Shown: positions 1 to 7,219 of the stretch, one piece after another | Layout: each line of letters starts with the position of its first letter | How positions within the stretch are numbered: position 1 is the stretch's first letter | Origin: a virus | IMG/VR virus record: IMGVR_UViG_3300032562_000176 | Coordinates: 1-23,930 of that record | Direction: 5' to 3' (one strand) | DNA length: 23,930 nucleotides | Position numbers and translations under genes: made by a program | The notes under the pieces: generated by a model | Told to the model about the DNA's origin: nothing | Databases searched by the model: none | The model's input: only the letters and a program-made list of their open reading frames with translations

Positions 1-311
1 GAGTCAATGCACTGCTCTAGCTTTAGTGGTGGCCAGCCGTACTTAGGGACACAGACGCAGTTCCAGATGGCGTACTCAAACATCGCGTTCCATGCCTGGA
101 TCTTGCCACCATCTTTTACGTGCTTTAGCAACGCATGGGAGCCATAGGTTCCTTGATGCGGACTAACTACTTCTACATTTTGGGGGGTTGTGCCGAACGC
201 AATGCACAACACTTCCGTTGTGGGGTCGTTGGCGTAGATATCCAGACCTCGGTCGGCTAGGTCGATGGCGCTACGTGTCTCAAAGTCAATACTAAAAATT
301 TGCTCTTTCAT
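1..311 (-). CDS. Family A DNA polymerase, N-terminal exonuclease part (runs off the left edge)
   Basis: The 103 visible residues match the N-terminal 3'-5' exonuclease domain of phage DNA polymerase I-like enzymes. An ExoI motif (IDFETRS, residues 8-14, with D and E as metal ligands) is followed by the usual DLADRG..IYAND stretch and an ExoII-like segment (AWNAMFEYAIW, about residues 75-85). The family copies phage DNA and proofreads. The ATG at 311 has an AGGAG ribosome site six bases upstream. The polymerase domain lies outside the window, so activity cannot be judged. It is the last gene of the leftward series, behind a 297-bp gap rich in hairpins. Confidence 0.85.
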   Translation of the reverse strand, partial: MKEQIFSIDFETRSAIDLADRGLDIYANDPTTEVLCIAFGTTPQNVEVVSPHQGTYGSHALLKHVKDGGKIQAWNAMFEYAIWNCVCVPKYGWPPLKLEQCID

Positions 312-440
312 ACATGCTCCTGTGGCAAGCCAACGTATTGGCGGTTTAATAAAAACGTACAAAATCAACTATTAGTTTACTTTTTCGTACATTTTTAAAC
401 TTTTTATTACAAATCAGTACTTTAACATACTTTTTTACAC

Positions 441-461
441 ATTAACATACTCTATGTTAAT
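441..461. repeat. 9-bp inverted repeat (possible operator)
   Basis: ATTAACATA and TATGTTAAT are perfect inverted copies separated by three bases. The dyad overlaps a degenerate copy of the phage promoter motif (453-467), so it could be a control site for the polymerase gene. Binding is inferred only. Confidence 0.5.
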
Positions 462-467
462 GTATAA
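453..467 (-). promoter_or_regulatory. Degenerate copy of the phage promoter motif upstream of the DNA polymerase
   Basis: On the minus strand this reads TTATACATTAACATA, which matches 12 of 15 positions of TTTTGCATTAATATA; the following GA also agrees. It lies 142 bases upstream of the polymerase start in the correct orientation. It is weaker than the six main copies, so it is tentative. Confidence 0.3.
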
Positions 468-470
468 AGA

Positions 471-511
471 TTTTCCCTGTAAATTGTCAAATTTCATTTT
501 TACAGGGAAAA
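471..511. repeat. 13-bp perfect inverted repeat
   Basis: TTTTCCCTGTAAA (471-483) and its exact complement (499-511) flank a 15-base spacer. As RNA on the minus strand it forms a long hairpin just downstream of the 508-535 terminator; the terminator's T tract is part of its arm. It could be a second termination or 3'-end-protection hairpin. Confidence 0.6.
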
Positions 512-535
512 AAAGGGGAGCTATGCAAGCCTCCC
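508..535 (-). terminator. Rho-independent terminator after the ribonucleotide reductase gene
   Basis: On the minus strand GGGAG pairs with CTCCC across a ten-base loop and is followed by a run of Ts. It lies about 75 bases past the reductase stop and fits an intrinsic terminator for leftward transcription. Confidence 0.65.
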
Positions 536-608
536 AAAATATCACCACCATGTGAAATACTTATTGTCGGTACTTATTGATAACTACCGACGTTTTGTAA
601 CATATTAT

Positions 609-2513
609 TTACCTAATTGGGCAAGCCCCGCCAGCGCATTCAGAATCTGCATCCATTTCTAAGAACTGTTTAATCTCAGTAATGAGTTCGGTGTTTTTAA
701 TTAAATCCTCGTAACGATCTTTAGTAATTTCCTCAATTGGAGCTTGATGAAATCCATGCTCCGAATGTAACAAGAAACTTAAAGACTTATGGCCGTTCTT
801 ATAGTTCTTTTTCAGATACTCCCGAATCTCTGGTAACTCCTCTTTGCGATAGTATACTGTACAAGATACAGAGTTATCAGACCACTCTTCTTGCATACGC
901 TTAACCTCTTTCAATTGGTCGATTGCAGTCATGTTTTCTGCCAATTTGGTTCCTTCGGGGTACGCAAATGGAAACTCAACCACCATAGTGCTGTGGTCAT
1001 CTGTACCATCAAAATTACGTTGTGGCTCTACATGGTACCCATGCTGCTTGCATGTTTCGATCAGCGGATGGCCTGCGGCAATTCGGACACGCCTGATCAT
1101 GTACTGCGCGTAAGCTGGATGAATACCGGATGTAACACCCGGAAGCAAAGACAATGAACCGCTCGGCTTTACCGTGGTCAATTTAATTGACTTGTTGAAA
1201 CCATGCTTTTCACTATACTGTTCATCAAAAATACGAAGCTCTTTATAAGCGTCAGCCAACCAGCTACGTTGTTCTTCTGTTGCTTGTAGTACGCCAGTGA
1301 CGCCAATACCCATGCGCATGTTTTTATGTACAATAGCTTCGGTTTCTTTTTGATGGCAAGGGATAGCCAAAGAGTGCTTATTAATACGATACAACAACTG
1401 CGCAATATCAATAAATTCTTCTTTAGATTTCACGTTTGATAAAAAGATTTCAGCTAAACAGCAAGTCTCATAGGATTCAAGACTTTGCTCAGCGCAAGGA
1501 TTATATACTTGAACATTCGGATCTGGGTATTGTGTTTCACCGAGGCGCCCAACTTTACGAGATAACCGCAGGTTAATCAAACCATAAGGCTCACCTTTGC
1601 CCTCATAGCCATCCCAAAAGTATTCATGTAAGTCAGAGATATCATTACAGATTACACTGTTATTTGACATTGCTCGCCAAGATGGAATATTGCCCATGTC
1701 CCAGCGTTTGGCCAGCAAAAACTCCACGTCATCAGCATCACCAATAGCGATCTGAGCTGAACGCCGCACGTTGCCTGCCACCACCACGGAACCGATAATA
1801 TTCATAATATCTAACGCGTCAATCGGACGAAGTTGTTTACCTAAACGCTTAGAAATAATTGTGCTGATCTGTTCAATACCTCGAACTAAATCTTCTGGGC
1901 CGCTGGCGACACCACCAAAGCCTTTAATCAATGCACCTTTGGAGCGAACAAGCTGAGTACTGTATGTGAATGTTGGATCCCCCTCGGCTAAAAACGCCGC
2001 CTTAAGAGTTTTACCTAATAATTTAACCCAACCCTCGCGTGTATCCGGCACAATGTAATCTGCATCCGCAGTAAGAACTCGAGTAGGTGCCACAAAATTT
2101 ACATTAACTGGCGGAAGTTTATCTACGTTTTTTCGTTGGATGTTATACCCTACCCCGGAACCCAACATAAGCATATCAAACGCCCATGTGAATGGTTTAA
2201 CTGGATTATCTACTACCACGGCCGCACAGTTTTGCAATGAAGCTAAACCTAATTTACCGACCGTGTCAGTACCTAACTGCCAAAGAAAACGGCCAGCTAC
2301 AGTACCTTTTAATTCAAGCATATACTTACGTAAACGCTTTTCTTCGTCTTTTGTAAACCCACATTTTAACTGATCTGCGCAGGCTAAAATAATTCTATCA
2401 ACTGTTTGTTCAAACTCTTCCGTGGGGCTATTTGCGTCAGCTTCATTTAAGCGGCGTGCATACGTTCTTTTGTAAACTAAATACCCGATTGTCGACCATG
2501 GTGTTTTTGTCAT
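609..2513 (-). CDS. Class II (adenosylcobalamin-dependent) ribonucleotide reductase, RTPR type
   Basis: It reduces ribonucleotides to deoxyribonucleotides for phage DNA synthesis, using vitamin B12 coenzyme to make the active-site thiyl radical. The 634 residues contain the key positions in the order known from monomeric Lactobacillus-type RTPR. C96 (LQNCA) and C351 would be the redox pair. C340 and E342 in NPCAEQ would be the radical cysteine and catalytic acid. C351 is 11 residues after C340, as in that enzyme. The C-terminal pair C626 and C631 (CxxxxC) would be the shuttle cysteines. TVKPSGS and the GIHP..A.YMIRRVR stretch are also typical. It is shorter than the roughly 740-residue bacterial enzyme, as phage forms often are. 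The ATG at 2513 has only a weak AAAAG ribosome site. It appears monocistronic, between two terminators. Confidence 0.93.
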   Translation of the reverse strand: MTKTPWSTIGYLVYKRTYARRLNEADANSPTEEFEQTVDRIILACADQLKCGFTKDEEKRLRKYMLELKGTVAGRFLWQLGTDTVGKLGLASLQNCAAVVVDNPVKPFTWAFDMLMLGSGVGYNIQRKNVDKLPPVNVNFVAPTRVLTADADYIVPDTREGWVKLLGKTLKAAFLAEGDPTFTYSTQLVRSKGALIKGFGGVASGPEDLVRGIEQISTIISKRLGKQLRPIDALDIMNIIGSVVVAGNVRRSAQIAIGDADDVEFLLAKRWDMGNIPSWRAMSNNSVICNDISDLHEYFWDGYEGKGEPYGLINLRLSRKVGRLGETQYPDPNVQVYNPCAEQSLESYETCCLAEIFLSNVKSKEEFIDIAQLLYRINKHSLAIPCHQKETEAIVHKNMRMGIGVTGVLQATEEQRSWLADAYKELRIFDEQYSEKHGFNKSIKLTTVKPSGSLSLLPGVTSGIHPAYAQYMIRRVRIAAGHPLIETCKQHGYHVEPQRNFDGTDDHSTMVVEFPFAYPEGTKLAENMTAIDQLKEVKRMQEEWSDNSVSCTVYYRKEELPEIREYLKKNYKNGHKSLSFLLHSEHGFHQAPIEEITKDRYEDLIKNTELITEIKQFLEMDADSECAGGACPIR

Positions 2514-2542
2514 TACTTTTCTTTTATTGTTATGAGTTGATG

Positions 2543-2576
2543 AAAAAGGGAGGCCATAGTTTCTATGGACACTCCC
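2543..2576 (-). terminator. Strong Rho-independent terminator after the DUF2815 unit
   Basis: On the minus strand GGGAG-tgt-CCATAG pairs through an AAA loop with CTATGG-c-CTCCC and is followed by TTTTT. It closes the transcription unit that ends at 2601 and lies 30 bases upstream of the reductase start. Confidence 0.85.
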
Positions 2577-2600
2577 TGTACTACTTACTACAAAGGCAAT

Positions 2601-2930
2601 TTACTTCTTAATCTTTGTTTCTGTACTTTTTAATACACCCTTAGCTTTTTTAAGTGGGAAAGGCTCCACGGGTTTTACTACTGTATTGGCCATTGTCTCA
2701 TAGTAATCCAAGGTCTTTGTCAAGGCACTGTGTAGCTCTTGTACAAACTTAAAGTTTGCCTTGTCATAGTCACCCAGATAAATATTAACCATATCTTTTC
2801 CAGTGCTAATTGCTAGGTTGATGTTGAAGTTTTCCTTATCGGTCCCTTCACCATAAACATCAAAAAAGCTGGGAAGATTATAGTCCTCCCCCGGAAAGAA
2901 CTTACTAGCCTTAAACTTTAATGTCTTCAT
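2601..2930 (-). CDS. Conserved-looking phage protein of unknown function next to DUF2815
   Basis: I do not recognise this 109-residue protein. It is mixed alpha/beta in character with a lysine-rich tail (KKAKGVLKSTETKIKK) and no membrane segment. Its ATG overlaps the stop of the single-strand binding protein by four bases (ATGA), so the two are translationally coupled and may act together at the replication fork. A strong terminator follows. Confidence 0.75.
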   Translation of the reverse strand: MKTLKFKASKFFPGEDYNLPSFFDVYGEGTDKENFNINLAISTGKDMVNIYLGDYDKANFKFVQELHSALTKTLDYYETMANTVVKPVEPFPLKKAKGVLKSTETKIKK

Positions 2931-3445
2931 ACAGCAAAGTCCGACGCTGCTGATGTAGACCCACCAAACTTCTCACCATCCTCTAACTTCTGCACATTGT
3001 TCAAGCCGGCAGCAATACCCTTAGAGCCGCTTGTATCGTACGGATACAAAGTGATGGATGCACGGCCATAGCAACCTGAGTAGAACTCGCTGGTGTCGAT
3101 GATTGGGTTCAGGTCTTGGTCTACAATACCTGGCTTTTCATTGCTTGATGCGTTAATGAAGTAGTGACCTGCGTACGCAGCGTCATCTTTCTCTGCATCA
3201 CCATCACGTAGTCCGCCTTTAAGGAGCTTAGGTACTGAGCCACCCCACACGGCTGCGTTGATTGTCTTGGTCTCTTCAAACGCCTTCTTAAAGCGCGCCA
3301 CTGTCTCTGTGTCTGACTTAGGGATAAGGATGGATACAGAGTACTTTAACACGCCGTTTGGTGTCTCAGCTGGCTGGAACACGTTAGCGTAAGAGAAGCG
3401 AACCTTGCCAGTTACAAACTTGGTCTTGATTGATTTTGTTGCCAT
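2927..3445 (-). CDS. DUF2815 single-stranded DNA-binding protein
   Basis: The sequence fits the DUF2815 phage family of ssDNA-binding OB-fold proteins. Visible hallmarks are KVRFSYANVFQPAE near the start, the KYSVSILIPKSD segment, and the later FINASSNEKPGIVD and SGCYGRASITLYPYD stretches. Such proteins coat single strands during replication and recombination. An ATG at 3484 is also in frame, but MATKSIKTKF at 3445 has a good AAAAAGG site and begins where the family does, so I use 3445 (172 aa). Promoter motif 3511-3525 lies about 65 bases upstream. The C-terminal tail is acidic/serine-rich. Confidence 0.85.
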   Translation of the reverse strand: MATKSIKTKFVTGKVRFSYANVFQPAETPNGVLKYSVSILIPKSDTETVARFKKAFEETKTINAAVWGGSVPKLLKGGLRDGDAEKDDAAYAGHYFINASSNEKPGIVDQDLNPIIDTSEFYSGCYGRASITLYPYDTSGSKGIAAGLNNVQKLEDGEKFGGSTSAASDFAV

Positions 3446-3510
3446 GATGATTATTACCTTTTTAACATAAAGACTGGACTTCATTTGGGGCCAGTCTGTC
3501 TACCCATACA

Positions 3511-3525
3511 CATATTAATGCAAAA
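3511..3525 (-). promoter_or_regulatory. Phage promoter motif copy (upstream of DUF2815)
   Basis: Minus-strand reading is TTTTGCATTAATATG, one base from the consensus. It lies in a short intergenic gap, pointing at the DUF2815 gene. No conserved -35 is visible. Confidence 0.65.
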
Positions 3526-3558
3526 ACAACCTACTTTTTATTTCACAATATGAGATAT

Positions 3559-3816
3559 CTAGCTATCATATAATAAACCTAGCTCCCCCAGTGCCTGCTT
3601 CATTGCTAGGGCCCTAATGAAGTCGGTCTGGTACTCAGGCTCGTACAGCAACTCAGGGTCATCTGCTACAATGTCTAAAATTTCTTCAATGGATCCCCTG
3701 ATCTGCATGACACCCTCTCGGTGTTTGCCTCCAGGGAGACCATCAAAGTCCTTCATAAACTGGTCGATTAGCAGGTCCGGAACATCAAACTCCGTGTCAT
3801 AACAAATAACCTGCAT
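3559..3816 (-). CDS. Small acidic phage protein, unknown
   Basis: The 85-residue protein is acidic and mostly helical by composition (SIEEILDIVADDPELLYEPE), with no recognised domain. An AAGGAA ribosome site precedes the ATG. It is the last gene of the unit that starts with the Cas4-like nuclease, nine bases after the small membrane protein. Confidence 0.7.
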   Translation of the reverse strand: MQVICYDTEFDVPDLLIDQFMKDFDGLPGGKHREGVMQIRGSIEEILDIVADDPELLYEPEYQTDFIRALAMKQALGELGLLYDS

Positions 3817-3825
3817 ATTGATTCC

Positions 3826-3969
3826 TTATTTAGCTACCATTACGAGCCCAATATTTCCAATTGCATACCCTAGGAACATGATACCAGTGCCTATACTACC
3901 CTTCCAGAACTGTTCACAGGCTATGTAGAAGTATACCGCGCCCATTGCTGCTATTAGCCATGTACTCAT
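3826..3969 (-). CDS. Small two-helix membrane protein (47 aa)
   Basis: Starts with MSTWLIAAMGAVYFYIACEQ and has a second hydrophobic stretch (IGTGIMFLGYAIGNIGLVMV), so it probably crosses the inner membrane twice. The ATG overlaps the stop of the preceding gene by four bases (ATGA). The function is not recognisable. Confidence 0.75.
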   Translation of the reverse strand: MSTWLIAAMGAVYFYIACEQFWKGSIGTGIMFLGYAIGNIGLVMVAK

Positions 3970-4517
3970 CTAAAACCACTCAATCTTGGCGAAAATGAGA
4001 ACGTGGCCTGGTACGGATCAGGATTTGGTTGGACGTTATCATCGACCAAAGCACGGATATTCCAACCCAAATTAATATAAATACAACGAGCAAAGCCAAC
4101 AGGGGTAATAAGAGTAAATTGAAATAGCCCATTAGCGTGTACCAGACACCATCCTGCTTTTGCATTGTCATTGTCCTTAATAGTCTTGTCACCTTGAACA
4201 CTACATTCATAGGGGGTTTCTAAATACTTAAGACCAAAGCTATACGCTGGATTACGCCATAGCCAATGGACTTGTGACCACCATTGGCCTGGGGGAAACA
4301 TTGTTTGAAAAGTAGCGTCACCATTGAGTGAATTATCTGGCGTCATAAACCAGCCTAACCAACTAGGCAAACGTGGCTCCACTGCCTCATAGCTATGATT
4401 ACCACACCAACCATATTGGGGGGTTGCAAACAATGGCAACACTGGCGCCAGTATAACGGCAAGCAATGTCACCAATAAATTGATTGGAACCAATAAAGCG
4501 TAAAGTACATAAATCAT
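3966..4517 (-). CDS. Membrane-anchored phage protein, possibly DUF7338-like
   Basis: This 183-residue protein opens with a long hydrophobic segment (residues 1-31) that would anchor it in the inner membrane. A tryptophan-rich soluble part follows, with LPSWLGWFMTPDNSLNGD and QWWSQVHWLWRNPAYSFG. The WF.TPD.SL.GD pattern recurs in phage proteins that I tentatively recall as DUF7338; no biochemical role is known to me. It is coupled by ATGA overlap to the nuclease upstream and the 47-aa membrane protein downstream. Confidence 0.75.
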   Translation of the reverse strand: MIYVLYALLVPINLLVTLLAVILAPVLPLFATPQYGWCGNHSYEAVEPRLPSWLGWFMTPDNSLNGDATFQTMFPPGQWWSQVHWLWRNPAYSFGLKYLETPYECSVQGDKTIKDNDNAKAGWCLVHANGLFQFTLITPVGFARCIYINLGWNIRALVDDNVQPNPDPYQATFSFSPRLSGFR

Positions 4518-5668
4518 ACAAAATCCTCCTTAGCATCTTCCTTAGCCCGTACCAGTTTTGGCTCACCTTCTGGTCGTAGGATCAACTCACCTAACCACGC
4601 GGCGACCTGCCCCTTAGGCCCCAACTTCTCCAGTGAGGCTATTGATTTGAGCTTCTGAGGCTCCCAAATAACTTGTGGGTCCATACCCCTCTCAACTAGC
4701 ACAACGGCCGCTAGGGCGCTGTCAGAGATCTTACGGTGTGTCTTTGTGGTGGAGAGTGTGTACCCTGGTGGAACAATGTTCTGATTAATAGCACGACTTA
4801 GAGCAAACTCTTCTACATCGTTACACCATGTCTTTAGCCCTTGAGCTTTGGCGAGGACTTCGCTGACTTCTTCTTCGGTGAGGAGGGGCGGGGCTTTGAA
4901 CTCTTGACGGGCGAGCTCGGTGTTAAAATCCGACCGGGCGCGGCACTGCGCTTTTGCGCGGCAGAACTGACACCACTCACCGGGGAGGAACTCACCGGCA
5001 CCGCCCCACGCTTTCTTGGCTTTGCTTTTGACAAAGTACTCGGCCCAGTCGATAAGTTTACGGATGCTGGTACCATCGGTACTGATACTGTCAAGTCGGG
5101 GTTGATGTATCGTGTAACTGACTTCTTGGATTTCCGGGAACTCTTCTTTGAACTTGGAGTAGGCTCCAAGTGCGTAAAGTCGTAGCTGCGGGTTATCTTG
5201 CGCATGTACCGGAATGCCTTTTCCGAACTTGAGGTCGATGACGCGAATGGTGTGCTTAGAAAGTATAACCACGTCGGCTGTACCAAAACCATCAGGTACC
5301 CAGTCACTGAAGTCCACACGCTGTTCAAATAGGGGGGTATCTCCCTCACCAATTTGGCTACGTACGTAAAGAACGTAATTGTCGACGTGAGCCTCGAAAT
5401 CGTCTCGTTCAGCGGATGAGTAGTTTTTGTAGATGGGGTGCGTCTTGATGATTTCGTATTCGCGGTCATATTCGTCGTGTCCTATTTGATTAAATTGAAG
5501 TCGTAGGCGTATTTCGCCAAGTGAGTGTGCCAGTGTACCTTCCGCAGAGAAATCAATCCCCTTGGTATTTCGTTTCTGTTCTGGTAGTGTGGCCTCAAGT
5601 CTGGCCGAGGGGGTGCAGGATAGCCACCTTTTGGAGCCTGAAGCGGATAAAAGCGCATGTGCTGTCAA
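4514..5668 (-). CDS. DUF2800 / Cas4-RecB-like PD-(D/E)XK exonuclease
   Basis: The protein (384 aa) fits the phage DUF2800 family, related to Cas4 and RecB nucleases, which cut single-stranded or end DNA in recombination and replication. The nuclease core is visible as GTAD (D132) and VIDLKFGKG (D145, K147), with an early AEGTLAHSLGE motif. C18 plus C233, C236 and C242 (CQFC....QC) could hold an iron-sulphur cluster as in Cas4. The start is TTG at 5668. It is chosen because the family begins with HALLSASGSKRWLSC; no in-frame ATG precedes this block. Promoter motif 5699-5713 is about 30 bases upstream. Confidence 0.9.
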   Translation of the reverse strand: MTAHALLSASGSKRWLSCTPSARLEATLPEQKRNTKGIDFSAEGTLAHSLGEIRLRLQFNQIGHDEYDREYEIIKTHPIYKNYSSAERDDFEAHVDNYVLYVRSQIGEGDTPLFEQRVDFSDWVPDGFGTADVVILSKHTIRVIDLKFGKGIPVHAQDNPQLRLYALGAYSKFKEEFPEIQEVSYTIHQPRLDSISTDGTSIRKLIDWAEYFVKSKAKKAWGGAGEFLPGEWCQFCRAKAQCRARSDFNTELARQEFKAPPLLTEEEVSEVLAKAQGLKTWCNDVEEFALSRAINQNIVPPGYTLSTTKTHRKISDSALAAVVLVERGMDPQVIWEPQKLKSIASLEKLGPKGQVAAWLGELILRPEGEPKLVRAKEDAKEDFV

Positions 5669-5698
5669 TTTAGTCTTTCGTGTCTGATTAGTCGTACA

Positions 5699-5713
5699 TA
5701 TATTAATGCAAAA
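5699..5713 (-). promoter_or_regulatory. Phage promoter motif copy (upstream of Cas4-like nuclease)
   Basis: Exact TTTTGCATTAATATA on the minus strand. Its T tract is also the T tract of the terminator at 5711-5739, so one unit ends where the next begins. Confidence 0.75.
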
Positions 5714-5739
5714 AAGGCACCCTTTTGAGGTGCCTTTTT
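5711..5739 (-). terminator. Perfect bidirectional terminator fused to a promoter
   Basis: AAAAAGGCACC (5711-5721) and GGTGCCTTTTT (5729-5739) form an 11-bp perfect stem with a seven-base loop and T tracts on both strands. It stops leftward transcripts leaving the terminase-like gene. Confidence 0.9.
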
Positions 5740-5764
5740 ATTTATTTTTTAGGTAGGGCGGAAT

Positions 5765-6160
5765 TTATTCTTTTAATGCCTTAATTAAAGCAGCTATTTC
5801 ACCGTTAAAATCTACCACAACTTCTTTTTTAATATCCTGCTTGATATCCATACGTTGTGAGTAGTCGTCTGGGTATTGTCCTTTTAAGGCCACTTCAGCA
5901 ACTCTAGAATTAAAGGCTTTATTGTCAATGTTAGCTAGTAGCATCATCTCCCAAAACGCCTGCCCGTAGGTAGTTGCTAGGTCTAGTACCTCAGCAAACT
6001 CCGGATCCTCTTTTTTCCACTTAGCTGCGGTGGCCTTACTGATATTAATTGCGGCGTACATGGTTTTTTGGGATGCGCCCTGCTTACCGAGTTCCAAAAC
6101 GGTCTTAGCCATTTCCTCAGTGAACATTTTTTTATTTGGTGATGGTTTTTTTGTGGTCAT
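5765..6160 (-). CDS. Small terminase subunit-like HTH protein
   Basis: This 131-residue protein has an N-terminal helix-turn-helix region (MFTEEMAKTVLELGKQGASQKTMYAAINISKATAAKWKKEDPEF). It then has the pattern common in phage small terminases: a helical stretch ending in FWE, then FNSRVAEVALKGQYPDDY near residue 90 and a short acidic/hydrophobic tail. Small terminase subunits bind the packaging site and recruit the large subunit. No large subunit is in the window, so a transcription-regulator role cannot be excluded. The ATG has only a weak AGAAAA site. It is a one-gene unit between promoter 6259 and terminator 5711. Confidence 0.62.
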   Translation of the reverse strand: MTTKKPSPNKKMFTEEMAKTVLELGKQGASQKTMYAAINISKATAAKWKKEDPEFAEVLDLATTYGQAFWEMMLLANIDNKAFNSRVAEVALKGQYPDDYSQRMDIKQDIKKEVVVDFNGEIAALIKALKE

Positions 6161-6258
6161 AATTTTTCTAATTATTGTGGGGTGCCTGGATTCTATGATG
6201 GCTCCAGGGGGCCATTAGCTTTCTTTACAGCTCGGAGAGCTTCACAGCTAGTCCTATC
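6161..6258 (-). other. Structured 5' leader of the terminase-like gene
   Basis: The 98 bases between the promoter motif and the ATG contain mutually exclusive hairpins: CCTGGA/TCCAGG (6185-6190 with 6203-6208) and ATGGC/GCCAT (6198-6202 with 6211-6215). An AGCTC/GAGCT hairpin lies nearer the 5' end. A 15-codon frame starting MAPWSHH could be read here, but nothing supports its translation. Confidence 0.4.
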
Positions 6259-6273
6259 TATATTAATGCAAAA
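6259..6273 (-). promoter_or_regulatory. Phage promoter motif copy (upstream of terminase-like gene)
   Basis: Exact TTTTGCATTAATATA followed by GATAG on the minus strand. It lies 98 bases before the ATG at 6160 and 17 bases past the stop of the previous gene. Confidence 0.75.
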
Positions 6274-6290
6274 AACCGCACCATTCCGCC

Positions 6291-6521
6291 CTAAAAATCA
6301 CCGGGCAGAATGATAGTCTTTTTAGGTGCCGAGGGTGGCGTTTTATCGCCATGCTCCCTGCGGTACCTTAACGCGTCATTTAGCATCATCTTGGTCATTG
6401 CCAGCGCTTTTTCCTGGTGCTCCTGCTCCTTTTGGGCGTTGGTTCGCTCAGCTTTTCGCTCTACTTCCTTGATGATATTGTTGCTAATTCCTGCGTGTTT
6501 AAGCAGCTGCTTGAGGTTCAC
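6291..6521 (-). CDS. Small charged helical phage protein
   Basis: About 76 residues, highly charged and probably coiled-coil (VERKAERTNAQKEQEHQEKALAM), with a proline-rich end. I place the start at GTG 6521 because AGGAGG lies at ideal distance. An in-frame ATG at 6536 would begin inside that site and is the alternative. It overlaps the preceding gene by 23 bases. The function is unknown. Confidence 0.65.
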   Translation of the reverse strand: MNLKQLLKHAGISNNIIKEVERKAERTNAQKEQEHQEKALAMTKMMLNDALRYRREHGDKTPPSAPKKTIILPGDF

Positions 6522-6714
6522 TTGGGGCCTCCTCATTTACCTGTGGTGCGCACTGTGCCTGTATGGCATTGATCAAACCAACAGATTGAACAAACGGCAA
6601 GGTGCCTAACAAATTCAAGATGGCGTTAATATCTTTAACACTAAACTTCAATGTTAAAATTTTGCTCTCTAATGGGTCTACTTCTGTTGCTGCTACGTCG
6701 ACTGTATCAGTCAT
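6499..6714 (-). CDS. Small phage protein, unknown (71 aa)
   Basis: MTDTVDVAATEVD opens a protein with a central LTLKFSVKDINAILNLLGTLPFVQSVGLINAIQ stretch and an acidic alanine/proline tail. The central block recalls short phage proteins found near tail or packaging genes, but I cannot name it. The ATG overlaps the upstream stop by four bases. Confidence 0.65.
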   Translation of the reverse strand: MTDTVDVAATEVDPLESKILTLKFSVKDINAILNLLGTLPFVQSVGLINAIQAQCAPQVNEEAPSEPQAAA

Positions 6715-6998
6715 TTTTTACTTCCTTTCTTAGGTTGTTTAATTCCAAACATTTCATATCTTGCTTCTAACTGCTTCGGGTCTGTGCAGTACTGGTTAAG
6801 CTCCATCTTCTGACAATACATATCCATTAAGGACTCGCAGCGCATGTCGTGGAGGGTCTTAATGCCAAGTAATGCGTTTAGTACATCATCTTCGCTCATT
6901 GGTACAGGGTGATCGCCGTAATGTTTGAACAATAAATTGATATCCTCACTGGTCTGCCACGCCAGCATAATGGCAGATTCTAGGTCTACTTTGGGGTT
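6711..6998 (-). CDS. Small phage protein, unknown
   Basis: A 95-96 residue helical protein with a lysine-rich C-terminus (KQPKKGSKK). The reading frame opens at the ATG at 7001, and its start overlaps the preceding stop by four bases; the extent here is approximate at that end. No domain is recognised. Confidence 0.7.
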   Translation of the reverse strand, partial: NPKVDLESAIMLAWQTSEDINLLFKHYGDHPVPMSEDDVLNALLGIKTLHDMRCESLMDMYCQKMELNQYCTDPKQLEARYEMFGIKQPKKGSKK

Positions 6999-7219
6999 CA
7001 TTTCATCCTCTTCTTAGCTTTTTTAATATCTGCGTCAAAGTTAACGCTATACCAACCACCGACTATTTTAATTGCTGGGAGTAGTACTTCCCATGAAGCA
7101 ATGTCATCCTCATGCCAAGCATCACCATTTTTCATCATGCTTGAAATACTAACATAGCTTTCTGCTAGATTGGATCTTGTAATCTCGTCTGCAAAATCAT
7201 TATCTAATTCTAATTTCAT
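6998..7219 (-). CDS. Small phage protein, unknown (73 aa)
   Basis: Starts MKLELDNDFADEITRSNLAES. The ATG at 7219 overlaps the DUF3310 stop by ATGA, and is preferred to one three codons upstream. Acidic, with a basic end (KKAKKRMK). The function is not recognisable. Confidence 0.75.
   Translation of the reverse strand: MKLELDNDFADEITRSNLAESYVSISSMMKNGDAWHEDDIASWEVLLPAIKIVGGWYSVNFDADIKKAKKRMK

Larger units (their letters stand above)
312..608. other. AT-rich intergenic region with several perfect dyads
   Basis: No gene is seen between the reductase stop and the polymerase start. The stretch holds four inverted repeats: 566-572/585-591 (GTCGGTA, 7 bp), a terminator at 508-535, a 13-bp pair at 471-483/499-511, and a 9-bp pair at 441-449/453-461. 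The remainder, 330-440, is very AT-rich with several GTAC and TACTTTTT runs. It probably combines termination after the reductase with the promoter of the polymerase gene. Confidence 0.7.

Noticed and set aside
4841-5469. Long open frames antisense to or in another frame of the Cas4-like gene
   Set aside because: No ribosome site, no family resemblance, and the DUF2800 motifs account for the DNA.
6195-6225. Leader peptide MAPWSHH... before the terminase-like gene
   Set aside because: It is only 15 codons with a poor ribosome site; the bases are better explained by hairpins.
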